Shown: piece by piece, positions 9,401-17,357 of the stretch
How positions within the stretch are numbered: position 1 is the stretch's first letter
Layout: each line of letters opens with the position of its first letter
Notes under the pieces: model-generated
Told to the model about the DNA's origin: nothing
Databases searched by the model: none
The model's input: only the letters and a program-made list of their open reading frames with translations
Program-made: the position numbers and the translations under genes
Source of the DNA: an uncultured Methylococcaceae bacterium
GTDB lineage: Bacteria; Pseudomonadota; Gammaproteobacteria; Methylococcales; Methylomonadaceae
Reading direction: 5' to 3'
Assembly (NCBI GenBank): GCA_903873165.1
Contig: CAIQNQ010000289.1
Span: forward strand, 1-33,207
DNA length: 33,207 nucleotides

Positions 9401-11504
9401 CGGTATAAGCTTTGGGCTTTTCCCCTATGCCAAACTGTCTTTTACCGGTGGACTTGGTTGGGTTCGGTGCTTTAGTTTTCTTGGTTATTTTGTCAGTGAT
9501 GGCGATGACTTCCATTTTTGAGGTGTCTTTCCCGATCAAATCTAGTTTATTGATCATGGCATCAAAACGGTCGTCATGTGACCGTAAGGCTTGCAGGACT
9601 TGCCAAACGACTTTATAGGTTTTGTTGTCGTCTAAGGCTTTATGCGCTTCTACACCCGCCGGAATAACTACGGGCAGAATGATATAGCCACGCGTTTTAC
9701 CCTCCGCTTTACGCATTACTCGCCCGACGGATTGCACAACATCGACTTGTGAATTTCTAGGTGTTAAAAATAATACGGCGTCTAAAGCGGGTACATCAAC
9801 GCCTTCTGACAAACAGCGGACATTGCTTAAAATGCGGCAGGTATCTTCTGGGATATCGGCTTTTAGCCAACTGAGTTTGGTATCTTTTTCGCTGGCATTC
9901 ATACTGCCATCAATGTGTTCGGCCTCGCAGTGTAGATAAAGCGCGGTGTCTTCTGATGGGGCGGTATTGGCTTCTTGTTCTTGATACGCATCAACCACAA
10001 GCTTAAACATACTGGCGATGTTTTTAGAACTCACTTTGTGGGTTCTACTGGCGTTTTTTGGCTCAATCACTTGGCAAAAAGCTACAGCACGGCGCATGGG
10101 GTTGTGGTCATCACTTAAATCTTGGCTGGCACCTTGTTTGGAAAGGGCTTTCCAACAGCCAACAATTTTTGCAGCATCATCGACTTTCAATTGATTGTTT
10201 TCATCAGCCAATAACTTTTGTAAACGTTGGGTCACGTGCGCTTCATCAATGGCTAATACAATCACTTTATAGTCAACCAACAAGCCTTGCTTAACCGCTT
10301 CGGAAAAGCTGATAACGTAAAGTTCTTGCCCGAACAGGCTGTCATCATCCATTGAACACAGGGCGACATTTTCTTTTTCGGCACTGGCTTTAGCTATGTC
10401 TCCATAAATGCGCGGGGTTGCGGTCATGTATAAGCGCTTGGCGGCTTTGATAAAGTCGGCGTCATGCACTTTAACAAAGTTAGATTCGTCATCTTCATCA
10501 AAGGTGGCGCCGGTGGTGCGGTGCGCTTCATCACAGATAATTAAATCAAAATCCGCTAGATTGTGGTGCTTTTGGGCGGTACTGATCACTTCAATTGAAT
10601 GATAAGTAGAAAATACGACACTGATATGCTGCAGGTCATGACGCTTAGTCATTTCTTCTGCGAGTCGAGCCGGATTAGTCGAAGCGGGATAGCGTAATTC
10701 ATGCGTGAAGGTTTGCACGATATCATCGTCTTTCTTACGCTTTTTCCCCACGTCATTATCTGAACAGACCGCAAAGCTATGTAGCGGCGTTTCTGATTCT
10801 TGCGTCCATTCGGTTAATGTTTGCGATAACAGCGATAAGCTGGGGACTAAAAACAACACACGCTTACCTTTGCCGGCGAGTTTTTCTGCTATTTTTAAGC
10901 TGGTAAAGGTTTTACCCGTACCGCAAGCCATAATGAGTTTGCCACGATCCGCAGTTTGCAGACCCTTATTAACGCCGACCAAGGCCATTTTTTGATGATA
11001 GCGTAAGGTTTTTTTAGGTTTTAAGACGGGCGTTTGATCGGGTTGATACTTTGACCAATCAATCTGACTATTTTCCAGATCATTAAGATCAATTTTACTG
11101 ACGGGTGGTTGTTGATTTTGCAGGGCATCTTCTGCGTGTTCGCTCCAGTGCTTACTGGTAGTGATGATGATGCGATGACTAAAAGTCTTTTTACCCGAGG
11201 CTGTAAAAAAGCTATCAATATCACTTTTTTGTACACGGTAATCTTCTGCATAAAACTTACACTGTATGGCATGAAACTCTTGTAAGTTTGCGGTTTCTGC
11301 GACTAAATCAATACCCGTATCTCGTGCATCAATGCCTTGCTCATGCGCCCAGTCGGCATAAGTCCACACTTGCCGGTATAAATCCTTATAACTTGCCTCA
11401 TTACGTAAATAGGTAACAATTAAGTCTTCAAAATAAGTGCCTTTTTCACGTTCTGTTTGAGCGGCGTTACGGTAAGTGTTAAGTAAGGCTTGTAATGCTG
11501 TCAT
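6492..11504 (-). CDS. Type ISP restriction-modification enzyme, single chain (nuclease-helicase-methyltransferase)
   Basis: At 1670 residues this has the full Type ISP layout. An Mrr-like PD-(D/E)XK nuclease lies at about 20-130 (GIDLV with D66, then QCK at 81-83). An SF2 translocase follows: Walker A MACGTGKTF near 192-200, ICDEAHR near 323-329, TATPRIY near 361, and motif VI QSVGRVMRKAEG. Next is a gamma-class N6-adenine methyltransferase, with motif I IIDPFTGTGTF near 916 and the NPPY catalytic motif near 1022, and then a C-terminal target-recognition region. By analogy with LlaGI and LlaBIII, one polypeptide methylates one strand of an asymmetric site, and converging translocating enzymes cut unmodified DNA. 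No separate subunits are needed. No frameshift is visible, so it is probably active. It is flanked on both sides by relics of other defence or mobile genes. An acidic, Pro-rich stretch near residue 1400 looks like an interdomain linker. Confidence 0.93.
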   Translation of the reverse strand: MTALQALLNTYRNAAQTEREKGTYFEDLIVTYLRNEASYKDLYRQVWTYADWAHEQGIDARDTGIDLVAETANLQEFHAIQCKFYAEDYRVQKSDIDSFFTASGKKTFSHRIIITTSKHWSEHAEDALQNQQPPVSKIDLNDLENSQIDWSKYQPDQTPVLKPKKTLRYHQKMALVGVNKGLQTADRGKLIMACGTGKTFTSLKIAEKLAGKGKRVLFLVPSLSLLSQTLTEWTQESETPLHSFAVCSDNDVGKKRKKDDDIVQTFTHELRYPASTNPARLAEEMTKRHDLQHISVVFSTYHSIEVISTAQKHHNLADFDLIICDEAHRTTGATFDEDDESNFVKVHDADFIKAAKRLYMTATPRIYGDIAKASAEKENVALCSMDDDSLFGQELYVISFSEAVKQGLLVDYKVIVLAIDEAHVTQRLQKLLADENNQLKVDDAAKIVGCWKALSKQGASQDLSDDHNPMRRAVAFCQVIEPKNASRTHKVSSKNIASMFKLVVDAYQEQEANTAPSEDTALYLHCEAEHIDGSMNASEKDTKLSWLKADIPEDTCRILSNVRCLSEGVDVPALDAVLFLTPRNSQVDVVQSVGRVMRKAEGKTRGYIILPVVIPAGVEAHKALDDNKTYKVVWQVLQALRSHDDRFDAMINKLDLIGKDTSKMEVIAITDKITKKTKAPNPTKSTGKRQFGIGEKPKAYTASNLDIFEVDDIQRAIYAKVVLKCGNRNHWEDWANDIAKIAHAHITRIQAILNTTTNTVEIAAFNSFAKELRDDLNDAITDAEIIEMLAQHLITKPVFDALFQEYSFTQHNPMSIAMQTVLATLQEHHIDKEADTLARFYDSVKLRAEGIDSAAGKQKIVIELYDKFFRNAFPRMTERLGIVYTPVEVVDFIIHSVNDALQNEFGQTLGDKNVHIIDPFTGTGTFITRLLQSGLINKQQLSYKYQHEIHANEIVLLAYYIAAINIEAVYHDIVGGAYQPFEGICLTDTFQLHEKEDLVSHVLEDNNSRRKRQKALDIRVIIGNPPYSAGQKSENDDNQNVEYPKLDASIRNSYAKYSTATSTKNLMDSYIRAIRWASDRVGDSGVIGFVSNASFVDGNSMDGLRKCLADEFSRIYVFHLRGNQRTSGELSRKEGGKIFGSGSRAPIAISILIKNPNATAHGKIYLHDIGDYLSQEAKLTKINEFKSINGITQTNGWQTITPDQHHDWVSQRDNSFSKFINLGDKKDKKSITIFENYSLGIGTNRDAWCYNSSKPLLSNNMQHTVRFYNSEVNKYIAACEGLIKAKYPTPETFTNKDATKISWSSSLMADFSRFRIGQYRQEALTQSLYRPFQKQWLYYDVMFNHRVGQMLNIFPDATSDNRVICVTGRGATKEFCALITDTLPDLEMISKGQCFPLKLYEPTLDTEQANLEKPQADLFDAPETIGLTDQPKTKQTDLPELPLESDTHPQISATGQTSSYTVKDGISAAGLSHFKSAYPAETITKEAIFYYIYGLLHSEDYKSRYADNLTKELPRIPCVKQASDFWAFSQAGRDLAELHINYETVTPYPITIDCGAVDFDNLSSIDFYVTQMKFAKKGDKSTVIYNPRITLNYIPLAAYDYVVNGKPALEWVMERQSVTTHKDSGIKNDANDWAIETMGNARYPLELFQRVITVSLETMKIVAALPKLDI

Positions 11505-11619
11505 GCGCTTGGGTTAAGTTCAGTGTAAAAAGTATTTGCATACTGGTTAAGGCAAAGGGCTATTTTGACATAAGCACTGATGTTACGCAGCTACATTTGA
11601 AAAAGTGTATTATTACAAG

Positions 11620-11901
11620 ATGGAAAAAATAAAATTAAAATTGTACACAGACTACCTGATATGCAATAACGGATTCGCAACCGCGACCGGATTGTCAGCC
11701 ATGATAGATGGAGATATAAGCCATGACCAGATGACACTATTTTTATCATCACGCCCATTTACATCCAAAGATCTTTGGGAACAAGTTAAACCGATAGTGC
11801 GCCAGATAGAGGATGAAGAGGGTTGTTTAATATTTGATGACACCATCCAAGAGAAGGCTTGGACAGATGAAAATGAGATCATCTGTTGGCACTTTATCTA
11901 A
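11620..11901 (+). pseudogene. Truncated DDE transposase N-terminus (IS4/IS701-like)
   Basis: The frame reads KLYTDYLICNNGFATATGLS and later IFDDTIQEKAWTDENEIICW, then stops. The IFDDT segment is the first catalytic Asp region of a DDE transposase that normally runs over 300 residues. Only the first ~93 survive. The track begins at GTG 11605, and the ATG at 11620 is the likelier start. Similarity breaks right after 'CWH', where the sequence passes within a few bases into an HsdR-like relic. The AT-poor stretch about 11580-11600 (TTACGCAGCTACATTT) could be a remnant of the left end, but no matching right end is present. The family level (IS4 versus IS701-like) is uncertain. Confidence 0.65.
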
Positions 11902-12065
11902 CCACAAACGGCACGATTGATAAGAAGTTATTATTTGAGCCGCCTTTTACTAATCTGCATGACCAAAGCTTATTCGGTGTGTTTGACGATGTTGGAGTAG
12001 GGCAGGTGATTAAGTTAATTGATGCGGTTAATCATAATGCTTTAGTGGATAGAAAAACGGGTTGA
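11898..12065 (+). pseudogene. Relic: C-terminal tail of Type I HsdR/EcoEI-R-like helicase
   Basis: Directly after the transposase fragment, a frame reads NGTIDKKLLFEPPFTNLHDQ, then SLFGVFDDVGVGQVIKLIDA and a short tail before TGA at 12063-12065. This pattern, an 'FExPFT ... GvFd ... iI.liD.vN.nA' tail, is what ends many Type I restriction R subunits of the EcoEI_R_C kind. Nothing upstream of the tail remains. The last 34 bp overlap the 3' end of the mdtO-like gene on the opposite strand, so the relic borders that operon. The family assignment is from recall of the tail motif, not a search. Confidence 0.55.
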
Positions 12066-14302
12066 CTGTTAATTTGGATTTGTTGAAGTAACTCCATAAT
12101 TTGATAATCTAACATAAATCTCAGTTCCCATTCCATCATTAAGTCGGCTGGCAAATTATCTATCCGGTTGTATTCTGTGTACTGTTTTTTCAGTAATGCG
12201 TGGATATTTATAATGTCAGTTTGGGGTTCATGTTGCTTGCCTTGTAATGTATTCGCTGCATTTTCTAGGGTGGTAGTCAGTGCCTTATCAAAAGCATTAC
12301 TATGTTCTAGCAATTCCTCAGGAAAATTACTGAATTGTGGGCCGCTAAACAAGCGATACCGTCGTCGGATTTGTAGCAAACTGGATAAATTGCTGGCGTC
12401 TTCAATAATGGTAGTCAAGGCTTGTCTTTCCTTGATTTTGCCAATAAACTTAGCATCTGGTTCTAATTTGGCGTGAACCACCAAACCTTGGGCAGCAGCT
12501 AAATCTTTTTTCGCCGACAAGTGTAAAGGCAAGTGGGATTGAAGTATCAGGCCAGCATCCGGTAACCAGCTTGTGACTTTAGCTAGGGTATTCAAGGCTG
12601 CTGTACAATGGTGGCGGGCAAGCACAATTGATCGTCGAGGCCATAGCGCGTAGTCAATTATACCCATGACGATGATGCCCAGAAAAATACCTATCACACG
12701 ATCACGTGGCACAGCGAGATCGGTAACCTGACCGAAGTCATGCAATACGAAGGTCGCGAATGAAAAACCGAGCTGTCTACCTAGGTAAGCAATACGTTCA
12801 CTGCCTGCAGAGATCCATGCTGCAATGGCCCAAAACGGGGCTGTTGCCACTGCAAAACCGGCGATGGTGTCGAGTTGGGACTGGAATGTCCACACATAAA
12901 GGTAAGCACACAGCCCACCTATGACAGCACCCGATAAACGTAACAAAGACAGTCGATAGTCGGCCCCAAGACTGGTTTGCGCGGCAACCAGACAGGTAGG
13001 AATTGCAGTATTAATACCTGACCAACCAAGGCTTTCCACTATGAGTGCACAGAGTATCGCACCCAAGGAAAACTTAATGCCGAATTGCAAGCTGTCAGCA
13101 TTTGTCTCCCAGAAGTTATACCTAAACCAGCTGGGAAGCCAGTAAACTTTGTCCTCAAATTTAGTTTCAGGTTCTGGGATTTTAAACTCAGGTGTTGCTG
13201 TAGGATTATGTATGGTATGTATCAAGCTTGCAATACGTTGCATTCCAAGCCACATTGTAGTTAATATCGAAGGGTTGGTTTGTTTTGAAACAATGGTTTT
13301 TAATGTATAACTGTGCAGCACTTCATCATCTAATAACGTCAGAATTTCTGTGGAAACATCACGAGATTGTTGAATGCCTTGCCGCAGTGTTGCACAAGCA
13401 GTTTGTAGTGCTAGATAAACATTAATTTTTTCTTTAGTCATTGCCTGTGTGCGGTACTCTGCGGTCAATACCTGATCTAGCCAGTGCGCAAACTCACACA
13501 AACCGTCAATTTCCAGTACTAATGCTAAATAAGTAGCATACTGTTGTCGCATGGAAGGATGTACAAGCTTTGCATTATCTAGCAAAGCTAGTGTATTACT
13601 TAAGCTATCTACTTTCGAAAGATTCGAGGTTAACGGCTTATTGATATTAACGCCGCTGTCAGACAGACGCTTAATAAAAATGGTTTCCACCTTTGATAGT
13701 TGCTGCTCGATACTCGCTTTTAGCAATGTGCGTGGGTCTTGGGGTTTGATCGCCCAGTGCACTATCGTCCATGAGCCTATCGCTAGCATGCCGATGATTG
13801 GGATATTCCATAAAGCGTTATCGATGCTTGTCTCGGGTGTGCTTGGGCTGTATAACACCGCCACGGAATACCAAAGTGCGATACCGGTAGGCCAAGCGAT
13901 CACACGGGCGTGAAACAAGGCGAGCGCAATAATAATAAGCGACAAAGATAATAGGAGCCAGGGCTCATTGCCAGCAAACATTAGTGCAAATACAGATATT
14001 AGAGTGGTGATGATGATATAGCCAAATTGACGCAGCCCGAACGCAAGCGCTTGGCCCGAATTGGCATACGCGTCGTAACTTAAACAGATAAGCAGGGCAA
14101 TCGCCCCCAAAGGTGGAACATGCAGAGTTTCGTTTACTATCGCAATAATCATCGTAACGATGAATAAACGTAATGCCGCGACTCTTCGTTCTGGAAAATC
14201 CTTAAGTTCGGTTTTTAGGAATTGTGTCAAACTGGTTCCGAACCAGAGGCGACTTTGACTTTTATGTTGACCCAAAGTGTTTTGAGTATCGCTTTTATTC
14301 AT
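12032..14302 (-). CDS. mdtO: FUSC family efflux protein, MdtO-like
   Basis: The 756-residue inner-membrane protein has the FUSC/aromatic-acid-exporter plan: an N-terminal block of helices (about 40-185), a helical cytoplasmic part, a second helix block (about 400-550) and a cytoplasmic C-terminus. The second block contains IPTCLVAAQTSLGADYRLSL and AAWISAGSERIAYLGRQ, which resemble E. coli MdtO. The start ATG overlaps the mdtN stop as ATGA, so the two are translationally coupled. With MdtN and an outer-membrane factor it likely forms a tripartite exporter, and E. coli MdtNOP is linked to resistance to cationic drugs and dyes. The last ~11 residues read through DNA shared with the HsdR relic and may not be ancestral. 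It is longer than E. coli MdtO. The substrate is unknown. Confidence 0.85.
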   Translation of the reverse strand: MNKSDTQNTLGQHKSQSRLWFGTSLTQFLKTELKDFPERRVAALRLFIVTMIIAIVNETLHVPPLGAIALLICLSYDAYANSGQALAFGLRQFGYIIITTLISVFALMFAGNEPWLLLSLSLIIIALALFHARVIAWPTGIALWYSVAVLYSPSTPETSIDNALWNIPIIGMLAIGSWTIVHWAIKPQDPRTLLKASIEQQLSKVETIFIKRLSDSGVNINKPLTSNLSKVDSLSNTLALLDNAKLVHPSMRQQYATYLALVLEIDGLCEFAHWLDQVLTAEYRTQAMTKEKINVYLALQTACATLRQGIQQSRDVSTEILTLLDDEVLHSYTLKTIVSKQTNPSILTTMWLGMQRIASLIHTIHNPTATPEFKIPEPETKFEDKVYWLPSWFRYNFWETNADSLQFGIKFSLGAILCALIVESLGWSGINTAIPTCLVAAQTSLGADYRLSLLRLSGAVIGGLCAYLYVWTFQSQLDTIAGFAVATAPFWAIAAWISAGSERIAYLGRQLGFSFATFVLHDFGQVTDLAVPRDRVIGIFLGIIVMGIIDYALWPRRSIVLARHHCTAALNTLAKVTSWLPDAGLILQSHLPLHLSAKKDLAAAQGLVVHAKLEPDAKFIGKIKERQALTTIIEDASNLSSLLQIRRRYRLFSGPQFSNFPEELLEHSNAFDKALTTTLENAANTLQGKQHEPQTDIINIHALLKKQYTEYNRIDNLPADLMMEWELRFMLDYQIMELLQQIQINSQPVFLSTKAL

Positions 14303-15408
14303 CGCGGAATTGCGGCAGGGCGATCCAGAACGGTGACAAAGGCGGTCATCCCCATTCGTAAGGGATGTTCCGGGTCACGTTCTGGTATCTCGATACGAAC
14401 CTGAAAGCGAGATGCTAGGATGACCCAACTCAATGTACGCTGAACCTCAGGTAGTACACCTTGTTGTTTGGCATTATCGGGTGAATTGGCCCAGCCGATA
14501 CCTGTTACTACGCCTTTATAGCGTTTTCCTGGATAGGCAATCAGAAATACTTCAGCTTCTTGTCCGGTATGGATGGATTGTAAATACGTTTCTTTAAAAT
14601 TGGCGACAGCATACCAGTGGCTGTCATCAACTAAGGCGAAACTTTGGGTTCCAGCTCTAGCGTATTCACCTTCACGGGTGTTAAGGTTAGTGACGTAAGC
14701 ATTGAAAGGCGCACGCACTGAACAGTATTCAACTTCAAGTTCAGCTGCTGCAACTACGGCTCTGGCGGCTTCGATGCGAGCATTGACGTGACCGACTTGA
14801 GCGATCAACGATACGGCGCGGCGACTTTCACTTTTGGCTTCGTCTATTGCACTTTGGGCTGATAGCACCTTGGCTCGTACACTCTCTAATTCAGCACGTG
14901 AGGCAGCGTACTTTGATTTGACTTGCTTAAGCTGGTCTGCTGTGACGTATTGTTTCTCTGCCAATGGCTGAATACGATCCAAATAGTTGTGCAAATATTC
15001 GTCCTCAGCTTCTATACGCTTGACTTCAGCTTCGGCGGCAGTGAACTGATGTTCTAGTTGCTCAATGACTTTTTCGGCAGAACCGCTAGAAGCGCGTTTT
15101 GCGTCTACCTCTTTTTCGGCGAGCATCAGTTCCGCTTTAGCTTGGGCAAGTTTAGCTTGATAGGGACGCGGATCTATCAAATACAGTAATTCGCCTTGCT
15201 TTACATACTGGTTGTCTTCAACATGTAACTCCACAATACGCCCACTCACTTCGGGCGCGATGCCGACAATGTTGGCACGCACCATTGCATCGTTGGTGCT
15301 AGGATGCTGATAGTTAATTCGCCAAACTAGTAGCCCTGTTAAAAGAGCTCCCAGCACAATTAACGTTCCAATTATACGCGCTATGATTATGTGACGTTTA
15401 GGATTCAT
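14299..15408 (-). CDS. mdtN: HlyD-family membrane-fusion (adaptor) protein, MdtN-like
   Basis: One N-terminal helix anchors a periplasmic adaptor (residues about 8-28). This is followed by a lipoyl-like half (VSGRIVELHVEDNQYVKQGE), a long coiled-coil hairpin rich in Ala, Glu and Lys, the second lipoyl half (VRAPFNAYVTNLNTREGEYA) and a beta-barrel domain. These proteins bridge an inner-membrane pump to a TolC-type channel. I chose ATG 15408 (MNPKRHI) over the track's earlier start because it overlaps the ytcA stop as ATGA. That mirrors the mdtN/mdtO junction and leaves a normal basic N-terminus. It is 369 residues, within the family range. It probably works with the flanking MdtO-like protein. 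Confidence 0.9.
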   Translation of the reverse strand: MNPKRHIIIARIIGTLIVLGALLTGLLVWRINYQHPSTNDAMVRANIVGIAPEVSGRIVELHVEDNQYVKQGELLYLIDPRPYQAKLAQAKAELMLAEKEVDAKRASSGSAEKVIEQLEHQFTAAEAEVKRIEAEDEYLHNYLDRIQPLAEKQYVTADQLKQVKSKYAASRAELESVRAKVLSAQSAIDEAKSESRRAVSLIAQVGHVNARIEAARAVVAAAELEVEYCSVRAPFNAYVTNLNTREGEYARAGTQSFALVDDSHWYAVANFKETYLQSIHTGQEAEVFLIAYPGKRYKGVVTGIGWANSPDNAKQQGVLPEVQRTLSWVILASRFQVRIEIPERDPEHPLRMGMTAFVTVLDRPAAIPR

Positions 15409-15671
15409 GTCGAGTAAAATAACAACCAGATGACAAAAGTGCATAACGCCCACAAGCTAGGCACAATTAACAGCGGTGGCCCGAGGTACGGGGCTAATCG
15501 ATATCGCACCAATAGCCACATTAGCACCATACCAACCGCAAGTCCCGCAAGAATACAGATAATCCAAGCTGGCCAGAATGACCCCTCAAAACTCACCATT
15601 GGATCACAACCAGAGAGTAAAGCTACTGAAGCAGCAGAAAAACTAAACATGATTGATTTTCGTAATAACAT
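15405..15671 (-). CDS. ytcA: YtcA family small membrane lipoprotein
   Basis: The 88-residue protein has a lipoprotein signal with lipobox LLSGC (Cys near residue 22), then FWPAWIICILAG and two predicted membrane helices ending in WLLFYST. This matches the YtcA family. In E. coli, ytcA sits directly before mdtNOP, the same order as here. Its role is unknown; by context it is an accessory to the efflux system, comparable to AaeX in the aae operon. DUF1656 is the alternative family for a small gene in this position, but the lipobox favours YtcA. A second Met (residue 8) could be the real start. Its stop overlaps the mdtN start. Confidence 0.7.
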   Translation of the reverse strand: MLLRKSIMFSFSAASVALLSGCDPMVSFEGSFWPAWIICILAGLAVGMVLMWLLVRYRLAPYLGPPLLIVPSLWALCTFVIWLLFYST

Positions 15672-15783
15672 TTGATTTATTTACAGTTTCACGGCTACTT
15701 AATATTTATCATGTTACACCATATTAAATGATACAGTGCACAATTGGTTTGAGTACTCCACAACTAATTAACGTTTGGATAAG
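15672..15783. promoter_or_regulatory. Divergent promoter region between ytcA and mdtP-like gene
   Basis: This 112-bp AT-rich gap separates two divergently transcribed parts of one efflux system, so both promoters must lie here and co-regulation is likely. No clear operator palindrome or strong -35/-10 pair stands out by eye, and no regulator gene is adjacent. Confidence 0.4.
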
Positions 15784-17298
15784 ATGTTTTTAAATTCGCG
15801 TAATCGATTACAACCTAAATGTGTTTCAATAGGTGTCATCCTTATAGTTACTTCTATTGTATTGACTTTAACAGCCTGTATGCCAACGGGTGTTGCCCAA
15901 CTTGATCAGTCCGTTGCGGAGGTTCCAGCAGCTCCTGCCTCTTATTGGCATGATAAGCAGGCTATAATTGATGCACAGCAGTCCCCTCTATTTTCCCATG
16001 CATCTGAAGAAAGTTTCATCGATACAAAACTAACTTACGATTTACCAGCACTGATCGATCTTGCCTTGCATACTAATCCAGAAACTAGGGTTAGCTGGGA
16101 GGAAGCTAAAGCGGCCGCGGCCCGGCTTGAAAGGAATCGTAGTGTTTGGTATCCCACTTTAACAGCTATGGCATTCGGGCAATATTTTAAAACAAGTTTT
16201 CCTATCCCAGGTGGAGCGTTAGTAAGCAATGGTTATTCTTCTCTTGGCAGTTTAGATTTAGCATGGACATTGTTCGATTTCGGACGCAGAAACTCCTTGG
16301 TAGAAGCGGGTGTACAACGGTTGAGAGTTGCTAAGTTTTCTTTCAACCGTAAACATCAAGAAATTACCTATCGGGTTGCAACCAGTTTTTTTGCCTATCA
16401 AGCTGCTCTTGCTAAAGTAATGGCGGTGCAACAAACATTTGAAGTCGCAAGAGTCGGCTCTACTTCAGTTAAGGCGAAACTCGATAAAGGTCTGGCAACA
16501 CGCCCAGAATTGTTACTGGCGATTCAGGAGCAGGCGAAAGCCAGTTATGACCTTCAAGATGCACGCAGTTCTGAGATTCAAGCTCATGCCGATCTGACTT
16601 CGAACTTGGGCATTTCACCGTCTTATACTCTGCAACTAATCAACTTAAGTAAGCTTCCCTTACCAGAGGGCTTAGAACAGTCGGTTGAGAAAATTGTCGA
16701 TCAGGCATTGGAACAACGCCCAGACCTGATGGCTCGTCTTGCAGAATTACGCGCACGTGAAGCAGATGTTAAGAGGGCCAGGGCTGAATTTTGGCCTAAA
16801 TTTTCCCTGGCGGGTAAGGTTGGTAATCAATATTGGGGGAATGTGCATACAAATCCAGCTAGTAATGAAATTTATTCGGCAAGTAATGTAGTCGGTACCG
16901 CGATGCTTACTATGGAATGGACTTTATTCGATGGCTTTGAACGTAGCAATGCCGTGCATGAAGCAGAGGCTAAAAAAGAGGCATCTAAGGCACAGCTTGA
17001 TTCCTTGCGTCTGGAAATTATGCGTGATATCTGGAAAGCCTATGCTGATACTAAAACAACATTGGAAAAACGCGAGTATGCATTAGCTCTATTGAAAGCC
17101 GCTGAAGAATCTTATGCCGCTACACAAGAATCGTATAACCAAGGTTTTTCTACTGTGATTGAATTGCTTTCAGCACAAAAGGACTTTGCCCACGCCCGCT
17201 ATACTGAAATTGACAGTCGAGCTTCTTTACTTAGATCAGCCGCTACCTTGGTTTATGCAGCAGGCGAGCAAAGTCGTGGAGATTTTATTAGCGAATAA
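15784..17298 (+). CDS. mdtP: Outer-membrane efflux lipoprotein, NodT/MdtP-like
   Basis: This is a TolC-superfamily outer-membrane factor of the lipoprotein kind. The signal peptide ends in the lipobox LTAC (Cys near residue 32), and two homologous outer-membrane-efflux repeats follow. The first contains LIDLALHTNPETRVSWEEAK and WTLFDFGRRNSLVEAG. The second contains QALEQRPDLMARLAELRARE and EWTLFDGFERSNAVHEAEAK. The protein forms the trimeric exit duct for the pump encoded on the other side of the divergent gap. The track starts at TTG 15775. The ATG at 15784 gives a normal signal peptide with GGATAA just ahead, so I use it. Length is about 504 residues. In E. coli the homologue is co-directional with mdtNO, while here it is split off. 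Confidence 0.88.
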   Translation: MFLNSRNRLQPKCVSIGVILIVTSIVLTLTACMPTGVAQLDQSVAEVPAAPASYWHDKQAIIDAQQSPLFSHASEESFIDTKLTYDLPALIDLALHTNPETRVSWEEAKAAAARLERNRSVWYPTLTAMAFGQYFKTSFPIPGGALVSNGYSSLGSLDLAWTLFDFGRRNSLVEAGVQRLRVAKFSFNRKHQEITYRVATSFFAYQAALAKVMAVQQTFEVARVGSTSVKAKLDKGLATRPELLLAIQEQAKASYDLQDARSSEIQAHADLTSNLGISPSYTLQLINLSKLPLPEGLEQSVEKIVDQALEQRPDLMARLAELRAREADVKRARAEFWPKFSLAGKVGNQYWGNVHTNPASNEIYSASNVVGTAMLTMEWTLFDGFERSNAVHEAEAKKEASKAQLDSLRLEIMRDIWKAYADTKTTLEKREYALALLKAAEESYAATQESYNQGFSTVIELLSAQKDFAHARYTEIDSRASLLRSAATLVYAAGEQSRGDFISE

Positions 17299-17308
17299 TG
17301 CTTATATA

Positions 17309-17338
17309 AACGGCATCAACTATGAGTTTGATGCCGTT
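17309..17338. terminator. Bidirectional hairpin between mdtP-like gene and ilvD
   Basis: A perfect 11-bp stem (AACGGCATCAA with its complement) surrounds an 8-nt loop between two convergent genes. T-rich sequence on either side is modest, with TTTATAT on the minus-strand side, so it is a plausible but weak terminator in both directions. Confidence 0.7.
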
Positions 17339-17357
17339 AATGAAAATCAATAAAATA

